Part shown: positions 1-7,258 of the stretch, piece after piece
How positions within the stretch are numbered: the stretch's first letter is position 1
Layout of the letters: every line of letters begins with the position of its first letter
Source of the DNA: Acidocella sp.
GTDB lineage: Bacteria > Pseudomonadota > Alphaproteobacteria > Acetobacterales > Acetobacteraceae
Length of the DNA stretch: 14,135 nucleotides
Assembly: GCA_028687415.1 (NCBI GenBank)
Contig: JAQUAC010000025.1
Location: 1-14,135, forward strand
Direction: 5' to 3'
Notes under the pieces: model-generated
Told to the model about the DNA's origin: nothing
Database searches by the model: none
Seen by the model: the letters and a program-made list of their open reading frames with translations, nothing else
Translations under genes and position numbers: made by a program

Positions 1-1024
1 CGGCAGCTATAACATGCGCGCCCATTTCATGCAGCATTGAGCTGATATCGAAGAGCAGATCAGGTTCCGCGCCAATCGCCAGCTTGCGTCCGCCAATATG
101 AAAATGCCCATCGAGCATGGCATCCACAAGCTGACCCCGTTGGCGACGATATTTTGCCGGCACAGCCCTTCCGCTGATTTCACTCAAAAACATAATGAAT
201 TCATCATTGGGACCAAGGCCACACAAGCGCTTGAAGAGCTTATAGGGTCTCCCCGTCTTTGCCTCCATCGCAATTGCAGCGGGCAGCATCTGCTCGCCAA
301 TTGCAATCGTCCAGCCCGCCTGCCCCATGGCTGAAATTTCTTCCACACCAATACCACCAATGGTCGTGGGAGTGAACTCATCCGGAATATGTCCGTCCAA
401 CGACCCAGCCAAGTCCGGTAAAAACGCTGGCACTAAACCAAAATCATCGAAGATGCTTCGAAGCTCATCAAGATCACCAGGCGTGAGATGGCAGCCCGGA
501 AGCACATTAACACACGTCATATCCCGGCTTGCTATATCACCAGGCTCTGCGACCAGAACTTCTATCATCCTGGCAACGGCTTTCGCCCACCCATCTTGGA
601 ATGCATCCTTAAAGTCCGGCGTGGAGACATAAATGATCGGCAACGCCGCGAGTTCAGGATGCGCCTTACGGATCTGCTTGATGTAGCCATCAACATCGTC
701 ACCTTTTGTTTCAGTGACGCCGGTCGAACAAATCCCGATAAGCTCTGGTTTCGTACGCTTATGAATATTTAGAATAGCCTGTTCAACATTCTCGTACCCG
801 CCGAGAACTGTGGCAACCTCACTCATCGCGGTAGTCTGTAGCGGTATTGCCTCCTTGAAATGCCTCACGAACAGCACAAGGCCAAAGGAAGTGCATCCCT
901 GGCTACCATGCAGCAATGGCATGGCGCCACGGAGCCCCATAAAGGCCAGCGCACCGCCAATAGGTTGACTCATCTTCAACGGATTAACTGCGCAAGCTTT
1001 TTTACTGGTAATTACATTTGCCAT
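1..1024 (-). CDS. nifN: NifN, FeMo-cofactor scaffold subunit (C-terminus off left edge)
   Basis: NifN pairs with NifE to form the scaffold on which the NifB product is matured to FeMo-cofactor before transfer to apo-NifDK. My reverse-strand translation is open from the ATG at 1024 to the window edge, 341 codons; NifN is usually about 450 residues, so roughly the last quarter is missing. Family hallmarks are the start MANVITSKKACAVNPLKMSQ, the segment LLHGSQGCTSFG with Cys44, VRHFKEAIPLQTTAMSEV, and GICSTGVTETKGDD with Cys99. The start aligns with known NifN N-termini. It begins 8 bp after the nifE stop codon, and GGAG overlapping that stop can act as ribosome binding site, so the two are probably translationally coupled. 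Base composition is AT-rich like nifE and unlike the right half of the window. The identification is secure. Confidence 0.96.
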   Translation of the reverse strand, partial: MANVITSKKACAVNPLKMSQPIGGALAFMGLRGAMPLLHGSQGCTSFGLVLFVRHFKEAIPLQTTAMSEVATVLGGYENVEQAILNIHKRTKPELIGICSTGVTETKGDDVDGYIKQIRKAHPELAALPIIYVSTPDFKDAFQDGWAKAVARMIEVLVAEPGDIASRDMTCVNVLPGCHLTPGDLDELRSIFDDFGLVPAFLPDLAGSLDGHIPDEFTPTTIGGIGVEEISAMGQAGWTIAIGEQMLPAAIAMEAKTGRPYKLFKRLCGLGPNDEFIMFLSEISGRAVPAKYRRQRGQLVDAMLDGHFHIGGRKLAIGAEPDLLFDISSMLHEMGAHVIAA

Positions 1025-1032
1025 GATACCGC

Positions 1033-2700
1033 CTACTCCGCAGCCATAGCCAAACGCACCGACAAATTAGCCAGCACATCGGTCACACGACTAGTGCAGA
1101 TACCACAGCCACTCATTGCACTTGTATGCTCTCGCAACTGCGTCTCGGTTGTTAGCCCATTGGTTGCTACTGCGTCCTCAATCGTACCAAGATCAACCCC
1201 CTTGCAGTTGCAAATTATCTTGGCTCTCCTAGCTTCCTCCGCACGTACCGGGTCCGCAGCCAGCGCTACTGCTTCCTCATCCATTTGCGCCATGGCCCTG
1301 TTCTGCCAATTCTCCGCAGGGTTATCCCACGGCGCTGGCTTGCGGACCTGCTCCCATACCGGATTGTAAAGTGCCTTGTCGATCTGCCGGACAAGCTCAA
1401 CCATGCCCACATACCCCATATAAGCGTGATGACGCTCCTGGTTGATATCGAGCCAAGGCATTGCCGCCTTCAACGCAATGAACTGCGAACGCCCACCTGA
1501 CAGCATGATATCCGCCTGCGCGTCCTTCAACATTTTATACATCTCACGCGGTGTCATATCCTCAATCATATGAGCATCTTGGCCCATAATTTCCTTGATT
1601 CGTTCCTTATCTTCCTTCGTTGATTTTTTAACACTAGTACCAACCAGCTGCAGTCCAGCTTCCTGCAATGCCGCCACCACCGACCATGATTTTACGCCCC
1701 CAGTAATCAGAAGCACCTTCTTGCCCTTGAATCGAGGCTTATAAGGCTCAATCGCCGCCCAGGCTTTTTTCTCCTCCCGCGCGATCACTGCTTCCGTCCG
1801 ACCGATCAACTCATCTGGAGCCCCGCGTTCAACCAGCATTCTGGAAATTTCACGAAGAGAATCGCTTGAATCTTCAATCCCATAAAATGACCCCTCAAAA
1901 AATGGAATGCCATAACGCTCCTCCATTTTACGGGCAACATTGATCATCGCCTTAGAGCACACCATCATCGCAGCACGGGCGCGATGTGAAGACGCAATTT
2001 CACGATATTTTCCATCACCGGAAATACAGGCTAGAATGCGAATGCCAAGCTCATCCAGCAGTGGCTTAACCTGCCAAAATTCTCCGGAAAGATTATACTC
2101 GCCTATGATATTGATATCATAAAGTGTTGTATATTCAGGCTCTCGCGTACCAATCACATGATCAAGAATCGCTTCGCCCGCAAGCTTATTGCCAAGGTTT
2201 TTCGGTCCCACAAAACCTGGTGCATTAATCGGGATCACCGGCTTGTCAAATTTTATCGATGCTGCCTTACATACTGCATTAATGTCGTCACCGGTCATCG
2301 CTGGCACGCAGGTTTGGTAAACAAACACCGCGGGCGGATCGTATTTGTCTATGATTTCCTTGATCGCCTTATAGAGACGTTTTTCTCCGCCAAATACAAT
2401 ATCTGTTTCATTTATGTCAGTCGTAAAACTCGTTCGCCAAAGATTAGAGCCGGAAGATTTTGCTCCCCGATTATCCCATGAATTTCCTTCACAGGCGATC
2501 GGCCCATGAACCAGATGGGCCACATCCGTGATTGGTTGCAAAGCAATCTTTGCCCCGTCAAATGCACACCCCCCAGCCGCTCCACCCGGCTGCAACTGCT
2601 TCGTGCAACCCTTCTTGCGTTCCGCATCAGATTTATTTGCGTTCTTCCCGCAGCCCGGCTCGTTGAATACATCTTGGATCGTCGCCGATAGTGAATTCAT
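1033..2700 (-). CDS. nifE: NifE, FeMo-cofactor scaffold subunit with C-terminal NifU/BFD-like [2Fe-2S] domain
   Basis: NifE forms the NifEN scaffold for FeMo-cofactor assembly. The protein has 555 residues, versus about 475 in Azotobacter vinelandii. Residues 1-465 are a normal NifE: cysteines equivalent to P-cluster ligands at 45 (GGCAFDGA), 70 (HGPIACEG) and 131 (YQTCVP), and Cys248 in AAMMVCSKAM near the cofactor-precursor site. Residues about 494-540 form an extra domain with C497-x-C499-x32-C532-x2-C535, the ligand pattern of BFD-type [2Fe-2S] domains. Its text (IICNCKGV, NGLTTETQL, SGCGIC) closely resembles the central domain of NifU. NifE proteins near 550 residues also occur in Bradyrhizobium. 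An acidic, Ala-rich linker (about 470-492) joins the parts. The start has a good site, AGGAG six bases before ATG. nifE lies 92 bp after nifK and just before nifN. Family is certain; the role of the tail is inference. Confidence 0.97.
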   Translation of the reverse strand: MNSLSATIQDVFNEPGCGKNANKSDAERKKGCTKQLQPGGAAGGCAFDGAKIALQPITDVAHLVHGPIACEGNSWDNRGAKSSGSNLWRTSFTTDINETDIVFGGEKRLYKAIKEIIDKYDPPAVFVYQTCVPAMTGDDINAVCKAASIKFDKPVIPINAPGFVGPKNLGNKLAGEAILDHVIGTREPEYTTLYDINIIGEYNLSGEFWQVKPLLDELGIRILACISGDGKYREIASSHRARAAMMVCSKAMINVARKMEERYGIPFFEGSFYGIEDSSDSLREISRMLVERGAPDELIGRTEAVIAREEKKAWAAIEPYKPRFKGKKVLLITGGVKSWSVVAALQEAGLQLVGTSVKKSTKEDKERIKEIMGQDAHMIEDMTPREMYKMLKDAQADIMLSGGRSQFIALKAAMPWLDINQERHHAYMGYVGMVELVRQIDKALYNPVWEQVRKPAPWDNPAENWQNRAMAQMDEEAVALAADPVRAEEARRAKIICNCKGVDLGTIEDAVATNGLTTETQLREHTSAMSGCGICTSRVTDVLANLSVRLAMAAE

Positions 2701-2759
2701 GCGTCTCTCCTATCTTTGCAGCCGTAATCACAACCTCTCCAGAACGTATTCTTTGGTAT

Positions 2760-2783
2760 CCGCCGCCGGTCACCCGGCGGCGG
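2760..2783 (-). other. Intercistronic hairpin between nifK and nifE
   Basis: Perfect inverted repeat: CCGCCGCCGG at 2760-2769, loop TCAC at 2770-2773, CCGGCGGCGG at 2774-2783. It lies just after the nifK stop, inside the 92-bp gap. No U-tract follows in the minus-strand transcript, so it is not a typical intrinsic terminator. More likely it protects the 3' end of upstream mRNA or attenuates transcription, lowering nifEN relative to nifHDK. Confidence 0.75.
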
Positions 2784-2792
2784 CATGGCAAC

Positions 2793-4352
2793 TTAGCGAA
2801 TGATGTCGAAGCTGAAATCCGTCTTGCCCGGCACATTCGTGCTCCGGTCAATCTCATCGAAAATCTTATCAAGAATCGTAACCAGAACCTTCATTCCGCC
2901 CTGATAACCCCACACCGGATAGCGATGATGATGATGACGGTCGAAAATTGGGAAGCCGATGCGGATCAGCGGCGTACCGGTATCACGCTCCAAATACTTG
3001 CCATAAGTATTGCCGATCAGGAAATCCACAGGCTCAGTAAAGAGCAGCGAGCGCATATGCCAGAGATCCTTACCCGCATACACATGGCAATTCGCACCAA
3101 ACGGTGAGCTGTCGAACAAAGCCTGAACCTTGTTCGCCCAAGCCTTGCTACCATTCGTGGCAAGCACATGGGTCGGCTCAGCACCAAGCTCAAGCAGGAA
3201 AGCCGCAAGACCAAGGCAGAGGTCAGGATCGCCATAGATCGCAAATTTTTTGCCATGAATATGCGCGCTCGAGTCTGCCATCGCATCCACAAGCCGCCCA
3301 CGCTCACGGGTAATCTCCTCCGGAATCTCCTTGCCGGTGATGCGCGAAACCGCCATCAAGAAATCATCCGTTGCCGTCACGCCAACTGGGTGATTAAAAG
3401 CATGCACCTCATGCCCATGCTCGGCAACCAAAGCCAGGGTTTTCTCCGTGCAATATTCTTGCATGGAAATTGTGGCTTTGGCGTTAATCGCAAGTGCGGC
3501 ATCCTCCAGCGTTGTGCCGCCATCATACATGCGGAACTCGCCGTCGGTCGGGGTATCCCAAACATCACTGTTATCACCCAGAATCGTGTATTCCACCCCC
3601 ATCAGATCGAACAAGCGCTTAATCTCGCGCATGTTGCCAACCGTATAGCCGTCAAAGCCACCAATGAAATTAATCTTGCCATTGGGTGTGCGCTCAAGCT
3701 TCGGCTCAGTGCCGGCCTTGCCATCCCAAAAATGTTCGATAATGCCTTTCATAACATTATCATAGCCAGTGATATGACTGCCAACGAAGGCCGGTGTATG
3801 TGCGAACGGCACATCATATTCGGCCGGAACCGAGCCTTTTTCCTTCGCCGTCTTGATGAAGGCATTAAGATCGTCGCCGATCACTTCTGCCATGCAGGTC
3901 GTGGATACCGCAATCATCTTCGGCTTATATGTGCTGTATGTGTTCGCAAGGCCATCAATCATGTTATTGAGGCCACCAAACACCGCCGCATCCTCAGTCA
4001 TCGAGGACGAAACGCAAGAGGTCGGCTCCTTGAAGTGACGGGAGAAATGACTACGATAATAAGCCACACAACCCTGGCTGCCATGCACGAAAGGAATCGT
4101 GCCCTCGAAGCCCACGGCAGCAAACACCGCACCGAGCGGCTGGCAGGCTTTCGAGGGATTCACCGTCAACGCTTCACGGGCGAAATTCTTCTCACGATAT
4201 TCCTGTGTCTTGGTCCAATCACGCACGCGTTCCACCTCAGCGGGATCGTGCGGATTCTCGAACATCTTCTTCTTGTTCGCCAGCATCTGCTGGTATTCCG
4301 GACCGCGGAATAGTTCGAAGTGATCGAGCACATGTTCTGCGTTCTGCGTCAT
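2793..4352 (-). CDS. nifK: NifK, nitrogenase MoFe protein beta subunit (Tyr99/Ala188 P-cluster variant)
   Basis: Beta subunit of dinitrogenase; with NifD it holds the [8Fe-7S] P-cluster that passes electrons from NifH to FeMo-cofactor. I start at the ATG at 4352 (MTQNAEHVLDHFELF), not the in-frame start six codons upstream. It has GAGGG about 9 bases upstream, and it places the P-cluster cysteines at exactly the A. vinelandii numbers: Cys70 (KACQPLG), Cys95 (GSQGC), Cys153 (STTCMAEV). Length is 519 residues (A. vinelandii 523). Two residues differ from the classical site: position 99 is Tyr (TAT, 4056-4058) instead of Phe, and position 188 is Ala (GCC, 3789-3791, in FAHTPAFVGSH) instead of the ligand Ser. 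This matches the tyrosine-coordinated P-cluster described for Gluconacetobacter diazotrophicus. The segment FPIFDRHHHHRYPVWGYQ near the C-terminus is family-typical. Third gene of the nifH operon. Confidence 0.98.
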   Translation of the reverse strand: MTQNAEHVLDHFELFRGPEYQQMLANKKKMFENPHDPAEVERVRDWTKTQEYREKNFAREALTVNPSKACQPLGAVFAAVGFEGTIPFVHGSQGCVAYYRSHFSRHFKEPTSCVSSSMTEDAAVFGGLNNMIDGLANTYSTYKPKMIAVSTTCMAEVIGDDLNAFIKTAKEKGSVPAEYDVPFAHTPAFVGSHITGYDNVMKGIIEHFWDGKAGTEPKLERTPNGKINFIGGFDGYTVGNMREIKRLFDLMGVEYTILGDNSDVWDTPTDGEFRMYDGGTTLEDAALAINAKATISMQEYCTEKTLALVAEHGHEVHAFNHPVGVTATDDFLMAVSRITGKEIPEEITRERGRLVDAMADSSAHIHGKKFAIYGDPDLCLGLAAFLLELGAEPTHVLATNGSKAWANKVQALFDSSPFGANCHVYAGKDLWHMRSLLFTEPVDFLIGNTYGKYLERDTGTPLIRIGFPIFDRHHHHRYPVWGYQGGMKVLVTILDKIFDEIDRSTNVPGKTDFSFDIIR

Positions 4353-4387
4353 GGTGAAGCCCTCTTGCAAAATCGTTACGGTACGTC

Positions 4388-4413
4388 CCCCGGCCCTCCG
4401 GAAAGAGCCGGGG
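4388..4413 (-). other. Intercistronic hairpin between nifD and nifK
   Basis: CCCCGGC at 4388-4394 pairs with GCCGGGG at 4407-4413. Further inner pairs close it to about 10 bp around a six-base loop. It sits 7 bp after the nifD stop, inside a 68-bp gap, upstream of the nifK ribosome binding site. No U-run follows, so mRNA stabilisation or a processing boundary is more likely than termination. Confidence 0.65.
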
Positions 4414-4420
4414 AGTAAAA

Positions 4421-5923
4421 TTACTCAGCAGCCAGCAAAGTCGGTGCCGATTCCTGTTTCCACGGGGCTTTCGCCATTTTCCAGATCGGCGCGTTAATCG
4501 CCATATCCATGTCGCGCGCAAAAATCGCGAAACCGTCATAGCCGTGATACGGGCCGGAATAATCCCAGGAGTGCATCTGCCGGAACGGCACACCCATCTT
4601 CTGGAATACGTATTTTTCCTTAATGCCCGAGCCAACCAGATCCGGCTGGATCTTCTCCACGAACTTCTCGAATTCGTAGCCCGTCACGTCGTCATAGATC
4701 AGCGTGCCATCTTTAACATAGTGCTGTGCAGTGCGCTGATAGTCATCGTTGTGACCAAACTCGTAGCCAGTACCGACAACTTCCATGCCAAGATCTTCAT
4801 AAGCGCCAATCACATGGCGCGGGCGCAGACCACCGACAAACAGCATCACTGTCTTACCTTCAAGCCGGGGGCGATATTTCGCAATCACCGCATCCATCAA
4901 CGGCTGATACTGCGCGATCACACGCTCCGCACCTTCCTTGATCTTGTCATCGAAGAAGCTCGCAATCTTGCGCAAAGACTCCGCGATCTTGCTCGGCCCG
5001 AAGAAATTATATTCCACCCAAGGTATACCGTACTTTTCTTCCATGTGTCGCGAAATATAGTTCATCGAGCGATAGCAATGCAGCACGTTCAGCTTCGCCT
5101 TCGGAGTAGCCTCCAGCTCCGCCAGGCTGCCGTCTCCAGACCATTGCGCGATCACACGGAGCCCCATCTGCTCCAGCAGAATGCGCGACGACCAAGCATC
5201 ACCACCGATGTTATAATCACCAATGATTGCCACATCATAGTCAGATGGCTCAAATTTTGGCGCCGCATCAGCCGGAATCTTATCAAACACCCAGTCCCGA
5301 ATGGCATCGTTGGCAATATGATGGCCAAGTGACTGCGACACACCACGAAAACCCTCGCAGCGAACCGGCACAATAGTCTTGCCGTCATATTGCTTCGACT
5401 TGACCTTGGAGACAGCTTCGATATCGTCCCCAATTAGGCCAATCGGGCATTCAGACTGAACCGTGATACCGTTGTTCAGCGGAAATAGGACCTGGATCTC
5501 ATCCATCACCTTTGAAAGCTTCTTGTCACCGCCGAAGACAATGTCATTTTCCTGGAAGTCTGTCGTGAACTGCATGGTCACGAAGGTATCAACACCTGTC
5601 GTACCGATGTAGTAATTACGCCGCGCCGCCCAAGAATACTGACCGCAACCCACCGGGCCATGGCTGATATGGATCATGTCCTTGATCGGCCCCCACACCA
5701 CGCCCTTGGACCCCGCATAGGCACATCCGCGAATCGTCATCACGCCAGGAATAGACTTGATATTCGACTTCACGCCACAATCAGATTTGCCGGCTTCCTG
5801 AACATTCAGGTGCTTCGCCCGCCGCTTGGCGGTCTTTTCCGGATAGACTTTGAGGACTTCCTCGATCAATTCCCTATTGCGAACCTTGATCTCGGCAACG
5901 CTCTGGGTTTTCACCAAACTCAT
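4421..5923 (-). CDS. nifD: NifD, nitrogenase MoFe protein alpha subunit
   Basis: Alpha subunit of dinitrogenase; it carries FeMo-cofactor, where N2 is reduced, and half of the P-cluster. The 500-residue protein shows the P-cluster ligands Cys67 (MTIRGCAYAG), Cys93 (HGPVGCGQYSW) and Cys159 (QSECPIGLIG). The FeMo-cofactor ligands are Cys283 (LHCYRSMNY) and His451 (QMHSWDYSGPYHG). Cofactor-pocket residues are also present: Val75, Arg101, Gln197 and His201, equivalent to Av Val70, Arg96, Gln191 and His195. Everything needed for an active Mo enzyme is present, so this is not an AnfD or VnfD. The start is supported by AGGAG about 7 bases upstream and by normal length. It follows nifH by 82 bp and precedes nifK by 68 bp; both gaps hold hairpins. 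Confidence 0.99.
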   Translation of the reverse strand: MSLVKTQSVAEIKVRNRELIEEVLKVYPEKTAKRRAKHLNVQEAGKSDCGVKSNIKSIPGVMTIRGCAYAGSKGVVWGPIKDMIHISHGPVGCGQYSWAARRNYYIGTTGVDTFVTMQFTTDFQENDIVFGGDKKLSKVMDEIQVLFPLNNGITVQSECPIGLIGDDIEAVSKVKSKQYDGKTIVPVRCEGFRGVSQSLGHHIANDAIRDWVFDKIPADAAPKFEPSDYDVAIIGDYNIGGDAWSSRILLEQMGLRVIAQWSGDGSLAELEATPKAKLNVLHCYRSMNYISRHMEEKYGIPWVEYNFFGPSKIAESLRKIASFFDDKIKEGAERVIAQYQPLMDAVIAKYRPRLEGKTVMLFVGGLRPRHVIGAYEDLGMEVVGTGYEFGHNDDYQRTAQHYVKDGTLIYDDVTGYEFEKFVEKIQPDLVGSGIKEKYVFQKMGVPFRQMHSWDYSGPYHGYDGFAIFARDMDMAINAPIWKMAKAPWKQESAPTLLAAE

Positions 5924-5964
5924 ATCGCTCTCCTGTAACTAACCCTGTTTGCGCCGCCGGGACG

Positions 5965-5991
5965 CCGGCCCCTTCGGGTAGAAGGGGCCGG
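5965..5991 (-). other. Intercistronic hairpin between nifH and nifD
   Basis: Perfect 11-bp inverted repeat: CCGGCCCCTTC at 5965-5975, loop of five bases, GAAGGGGCCGG at 5981-5991. It is the strongest of the three hairpins in this operon and lies 15 bp after the nifH stop. A stem here is commonly thought to stabilise a short nifH transcript, matching the need for excess Fe protein. That role is inferred from position. Confidence 0.8.
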
Positions 5992-6005
5992 ACCGGCGAT
6001 CGGTG

Positions 6006-6902
6006 TTAGGCGGCGGCCATTTCCGCAGCCAGCTCGGCAGCGGTCTTGCCAACGACAGACTCATCCACAGGCTTCATGATGCCGTGTTCCATCAGCATGT
6101 CTTCCAACTCGTCCATGGTGATCGGGGTCGGGATAATGCCCTTGCCGACATTGTTATGGATCTTGTTGGCGAGCGTGCGGTAATGCTGTGCCTGCGCAGA
6201 TTCGGGCGCGTATTCCAACACCGTCATGCGACGCAGCTCGGCATGCTGAACGATATTGTCGCGCGGCACGAAGTAGATCAGCTGCGTACCAAGCTTCTTC
6301 GCCATCGCCTCGGCCAGCTCCAGCTCCTTGTCGGTCTGGCGCTCATTGCAGATCAGCCCACCCAGACGCACACCGCCGGAATTCGCATACTTCAGAATGC
6401 CCTTGGAGATGTTGTTGGCGGCATACATCGCCATCATCTCGCCGGACATAACGATGTAAATTTCCTGCGCCTTGTTCTCACGAATCGGCATCGCGAAACC
6501 ACCGCACACGACATCGCCGAGCACGTCATAAGAGACGTAGTCGAGATCCTCATACGCGCCATTTTCCTCGAGGAAATTGATTGAGGTGATAACACCGCGG
6601 CCAGCGCAACCCACGCCCGGCTCCGGGCCGCCGGATTCCACGCATTTAATGTCGCGGTAACCGATCTTCATGACCTCTTCGAGTTCGAGGTCCTCAACGC
6701 TACCAGCAGCTGCGGGGAGGCTAAGGATGGTGTCCTGCGCCTTGGCGTGCAGAATCAGGCGCGTCGAATCTGCCTTCGGGTCGCAGCCGACGATCATAAT
6801 CCGGTGCCCCATCTCGGCCAGCGCGGCGAGGGTGTTCTGGGAGGTCGTTGACTTGCCGATGCCCCCTTTTCCGTAAAACGCGATTTGTCGTAACGATGAC
6901 AT
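6006..6902 (-). CDS. nifH: NifH, nitrogenase Fe protein (dinitrogenase reductase)
   Basis: Homodimeric [4Fe-4S] ATPase that delivers electrons to the MoFe protein and also takes part in FeMo-cofactor maturation. I choose the ATG at 6902 (MSSLRQIAFYGKGGIGKSTT, 298 residues). It has a perfect AAGGAG site about 6 bases upstream and matches family N-termini; a nine-codon longer in-frame version has no such support. The P-loop GKGGIGKS is at 11-18, and the cluster ligands are Cys99 (GVGCAGRGV) and Cys133 (DVVCGGFAMPI). Arg102, three residues after Cys99, is the position ADP-ribosylated by DraT in organisms with that switch; no draT/draG is in the window. First gene of the operon, behind a sigma-54/NifA promoter. 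Confidence 0.99.
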   Translation of the reverse strand: MSSLRQIAFYGKGGIGKSTTSQNTLAALAEMGHRIMIVGCDPKADSTRLILHAKAQDTILSLPAAAGSVEDLELEEVMKIGYRDIKCVESGGPEPGVGCAGRGVITSINFLEENGAYEDLDYVSYDVLGDVVCGGFAMPIRENKAQEIYIVMSGEMMAMYAANNISKGILKYANSGGVRLGGLICNERQTDKELELAEAMAKKLGTQLIYFVPRDNIVQHAELRRMTVLEYAPESAQAQHYRTLANKIHNNVGKGIIPTPITMDELEDMLMEHGIMKPVDESVVGKTAAELAAEMAAA

Positions 6903-7060
6903 GAATGTCTCCTTTGAATCGATTGCCAATAATCACCACGCCACCGGCGCGGAGACGTCTCCACTCTCAGAAACGTGCTCGCGGTCACGGGAAGGAACAC
7001 ATCGCTCGTCCAAAGCGTCAGCCTGTGTTCAGCCCTCACTCGCCGTCCCGCGATCATAAA

Positions 7061-7076
7061 AGCAACCACCGTGCCA
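7061..7076 (-). promoter_or_regulatory. Sigma-54 (-24/-12) promoter of nifH operon
   Basis: Minus-strand reading is TGGCACGGTGGTTGCT, a perfect match to the RpoN consensus TGGCACG-N4-TTGCW with GG and GC exactly 10 bases apart. Predicted transcription start is near 7050, giving a leader of about 150 nt before nifH. Activation by NifA is expected from the upstream sites. Confidence 0.93.
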
Positions 7077-7091
7077 AAATTTTTTGCTGTG

Positions 7092-7104
7092 CAAAGCATT
7101 GATA
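7092..7104 (-). promoter_or_regulatory. Putative IHF site of the nifH promoter
   Basis: Minus-strand reading TATCAATGCTTTG fits the IHF consensus WATCAA-N4-TTR exactly. It lies between the -24 element and the NifA sites, where IHF bends DNA in classical nifH promoters. The consensus is short, so the call rests partly on position. Confidence 0.6.
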
Positions 7105-7112
7105 ATCAATGC
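7096..7112. repeat. 17-base perfect palindrome in nifH control region
   Basis: GCATTGATAATCAATGC: 8-base arms around one A. It overlaps the IHF-like site. The core TGATAATCA resembles the centre of a Fur-type box, but the rest does not match, and the half-site spacing does not fit FNR/FixK. It could be an extra operator or simply the local IHF context. Confidence 0.5.
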
Positions 7113-7143
7113 AATATTTGAGATCCCAGCATAAACAAATCTC

Positions 7144-7159
7144 TGTGCCGAAGCCGACA
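7144..7159. promoter_or_regulatory. NifA upstream activator sequence 1
   Basis: TGT-N10-ACA, read TGTGCCGAAGCCGACA. It is centred about 100 bp upstream of the predicted nifH start and about 85 bp upstream of the predicted plus-strand start, both normal NifA distances. About three such matches are expected by chance in 14 kb, so position and pairing with the second site matter. Confidence 0.8.
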
Positions 7160-7173
7160 GCTCTGTGTCGGCC

Positions 7174-7189
7174 TGTCGGGAATAAAACA
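7174..7189. promoter_or_regulatory. NifA upstream activator sequence 2
   Basis: TGT-N10-ACA, read TGTCGGGAATAAAACA. Its centre is exactly 30 bp from that of the first site, close to three helical turns, so both would lie on the same DNA face. It is about 130 bp upstream of the nifH start and about 55 bp upstream of the divergent start. Confidence 0.75.
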
Positions 7190-7210
7190 AATGCGTTGAA
7201 AACGCCGGAA

Positions 7211-7226
7211 CGGAATGAAACTTGCT
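7211..7226 (+). promoter_or_regulatory. Sigma-54-like promoter of receiver-nifO-rhodanese operon
   Basis: CGGAATGAAACTTGCT keeps the invariant GG and GC with the required 10-base spacing and a good TTGCT -12 box, but its -24 box is weak (CGGAATG versus TGGCACG). Predicted start is near 7237, 22 nt before the receiver ATG at 7259, which fits that start codon. It would share the two NifA sites with nifH. Confidence 0.55.
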
Positions 7227-7258
7227 TAACTCTTCAACGGTTTTTTAGCGAGGATGAT

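Larger units (their letters stand above)
6903..7258. other. Divergent nifH / receiver-nifO-rhodanese control region
   Basis: This 356-bp stretch has no credible gene. From left to right it holds the nifH leader (about 150 nt) with a 12-bp perfect palindrome GGAGACGTCTCC at 6951-6962, then the nifH sigma-54 promoter and an IHF-like site overlapping a 17-base palindrome. Two NifA-type sites and a plus-strand sigma-54-like element follow. An open frame from 7109 into the receiver gene is treated as chance, because it would run through these elements and resembles nothing. Confidence 0.85.

Noticed and set aside
2760..2783. The nifK-nifE hairpin as an intrinsic terminator
   Set aside because: No run of U follows the stem in the minus-strand transcript, and nifE follows directly without a promoter that I can see, so full termination would silence nifEN.
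3168..4313. A 381-codon open frame on the plus strand opposite nifK
   Set aside because: It is fully antisense to a certain gene, has no recognisable family, and open antisense frames are common opposite conserved coding sequence. The same holds for the frame at 4544-5332 opposite nifD.
7109..7258. A 50-codon upstream extension of the receiver gene
   Set aside because: It would translate across both NifA sites and the sigma-54-like element, has no receiver homology, and lacks a ribosome binding site. The start at 7259 has GAGG and the right promoter distance.
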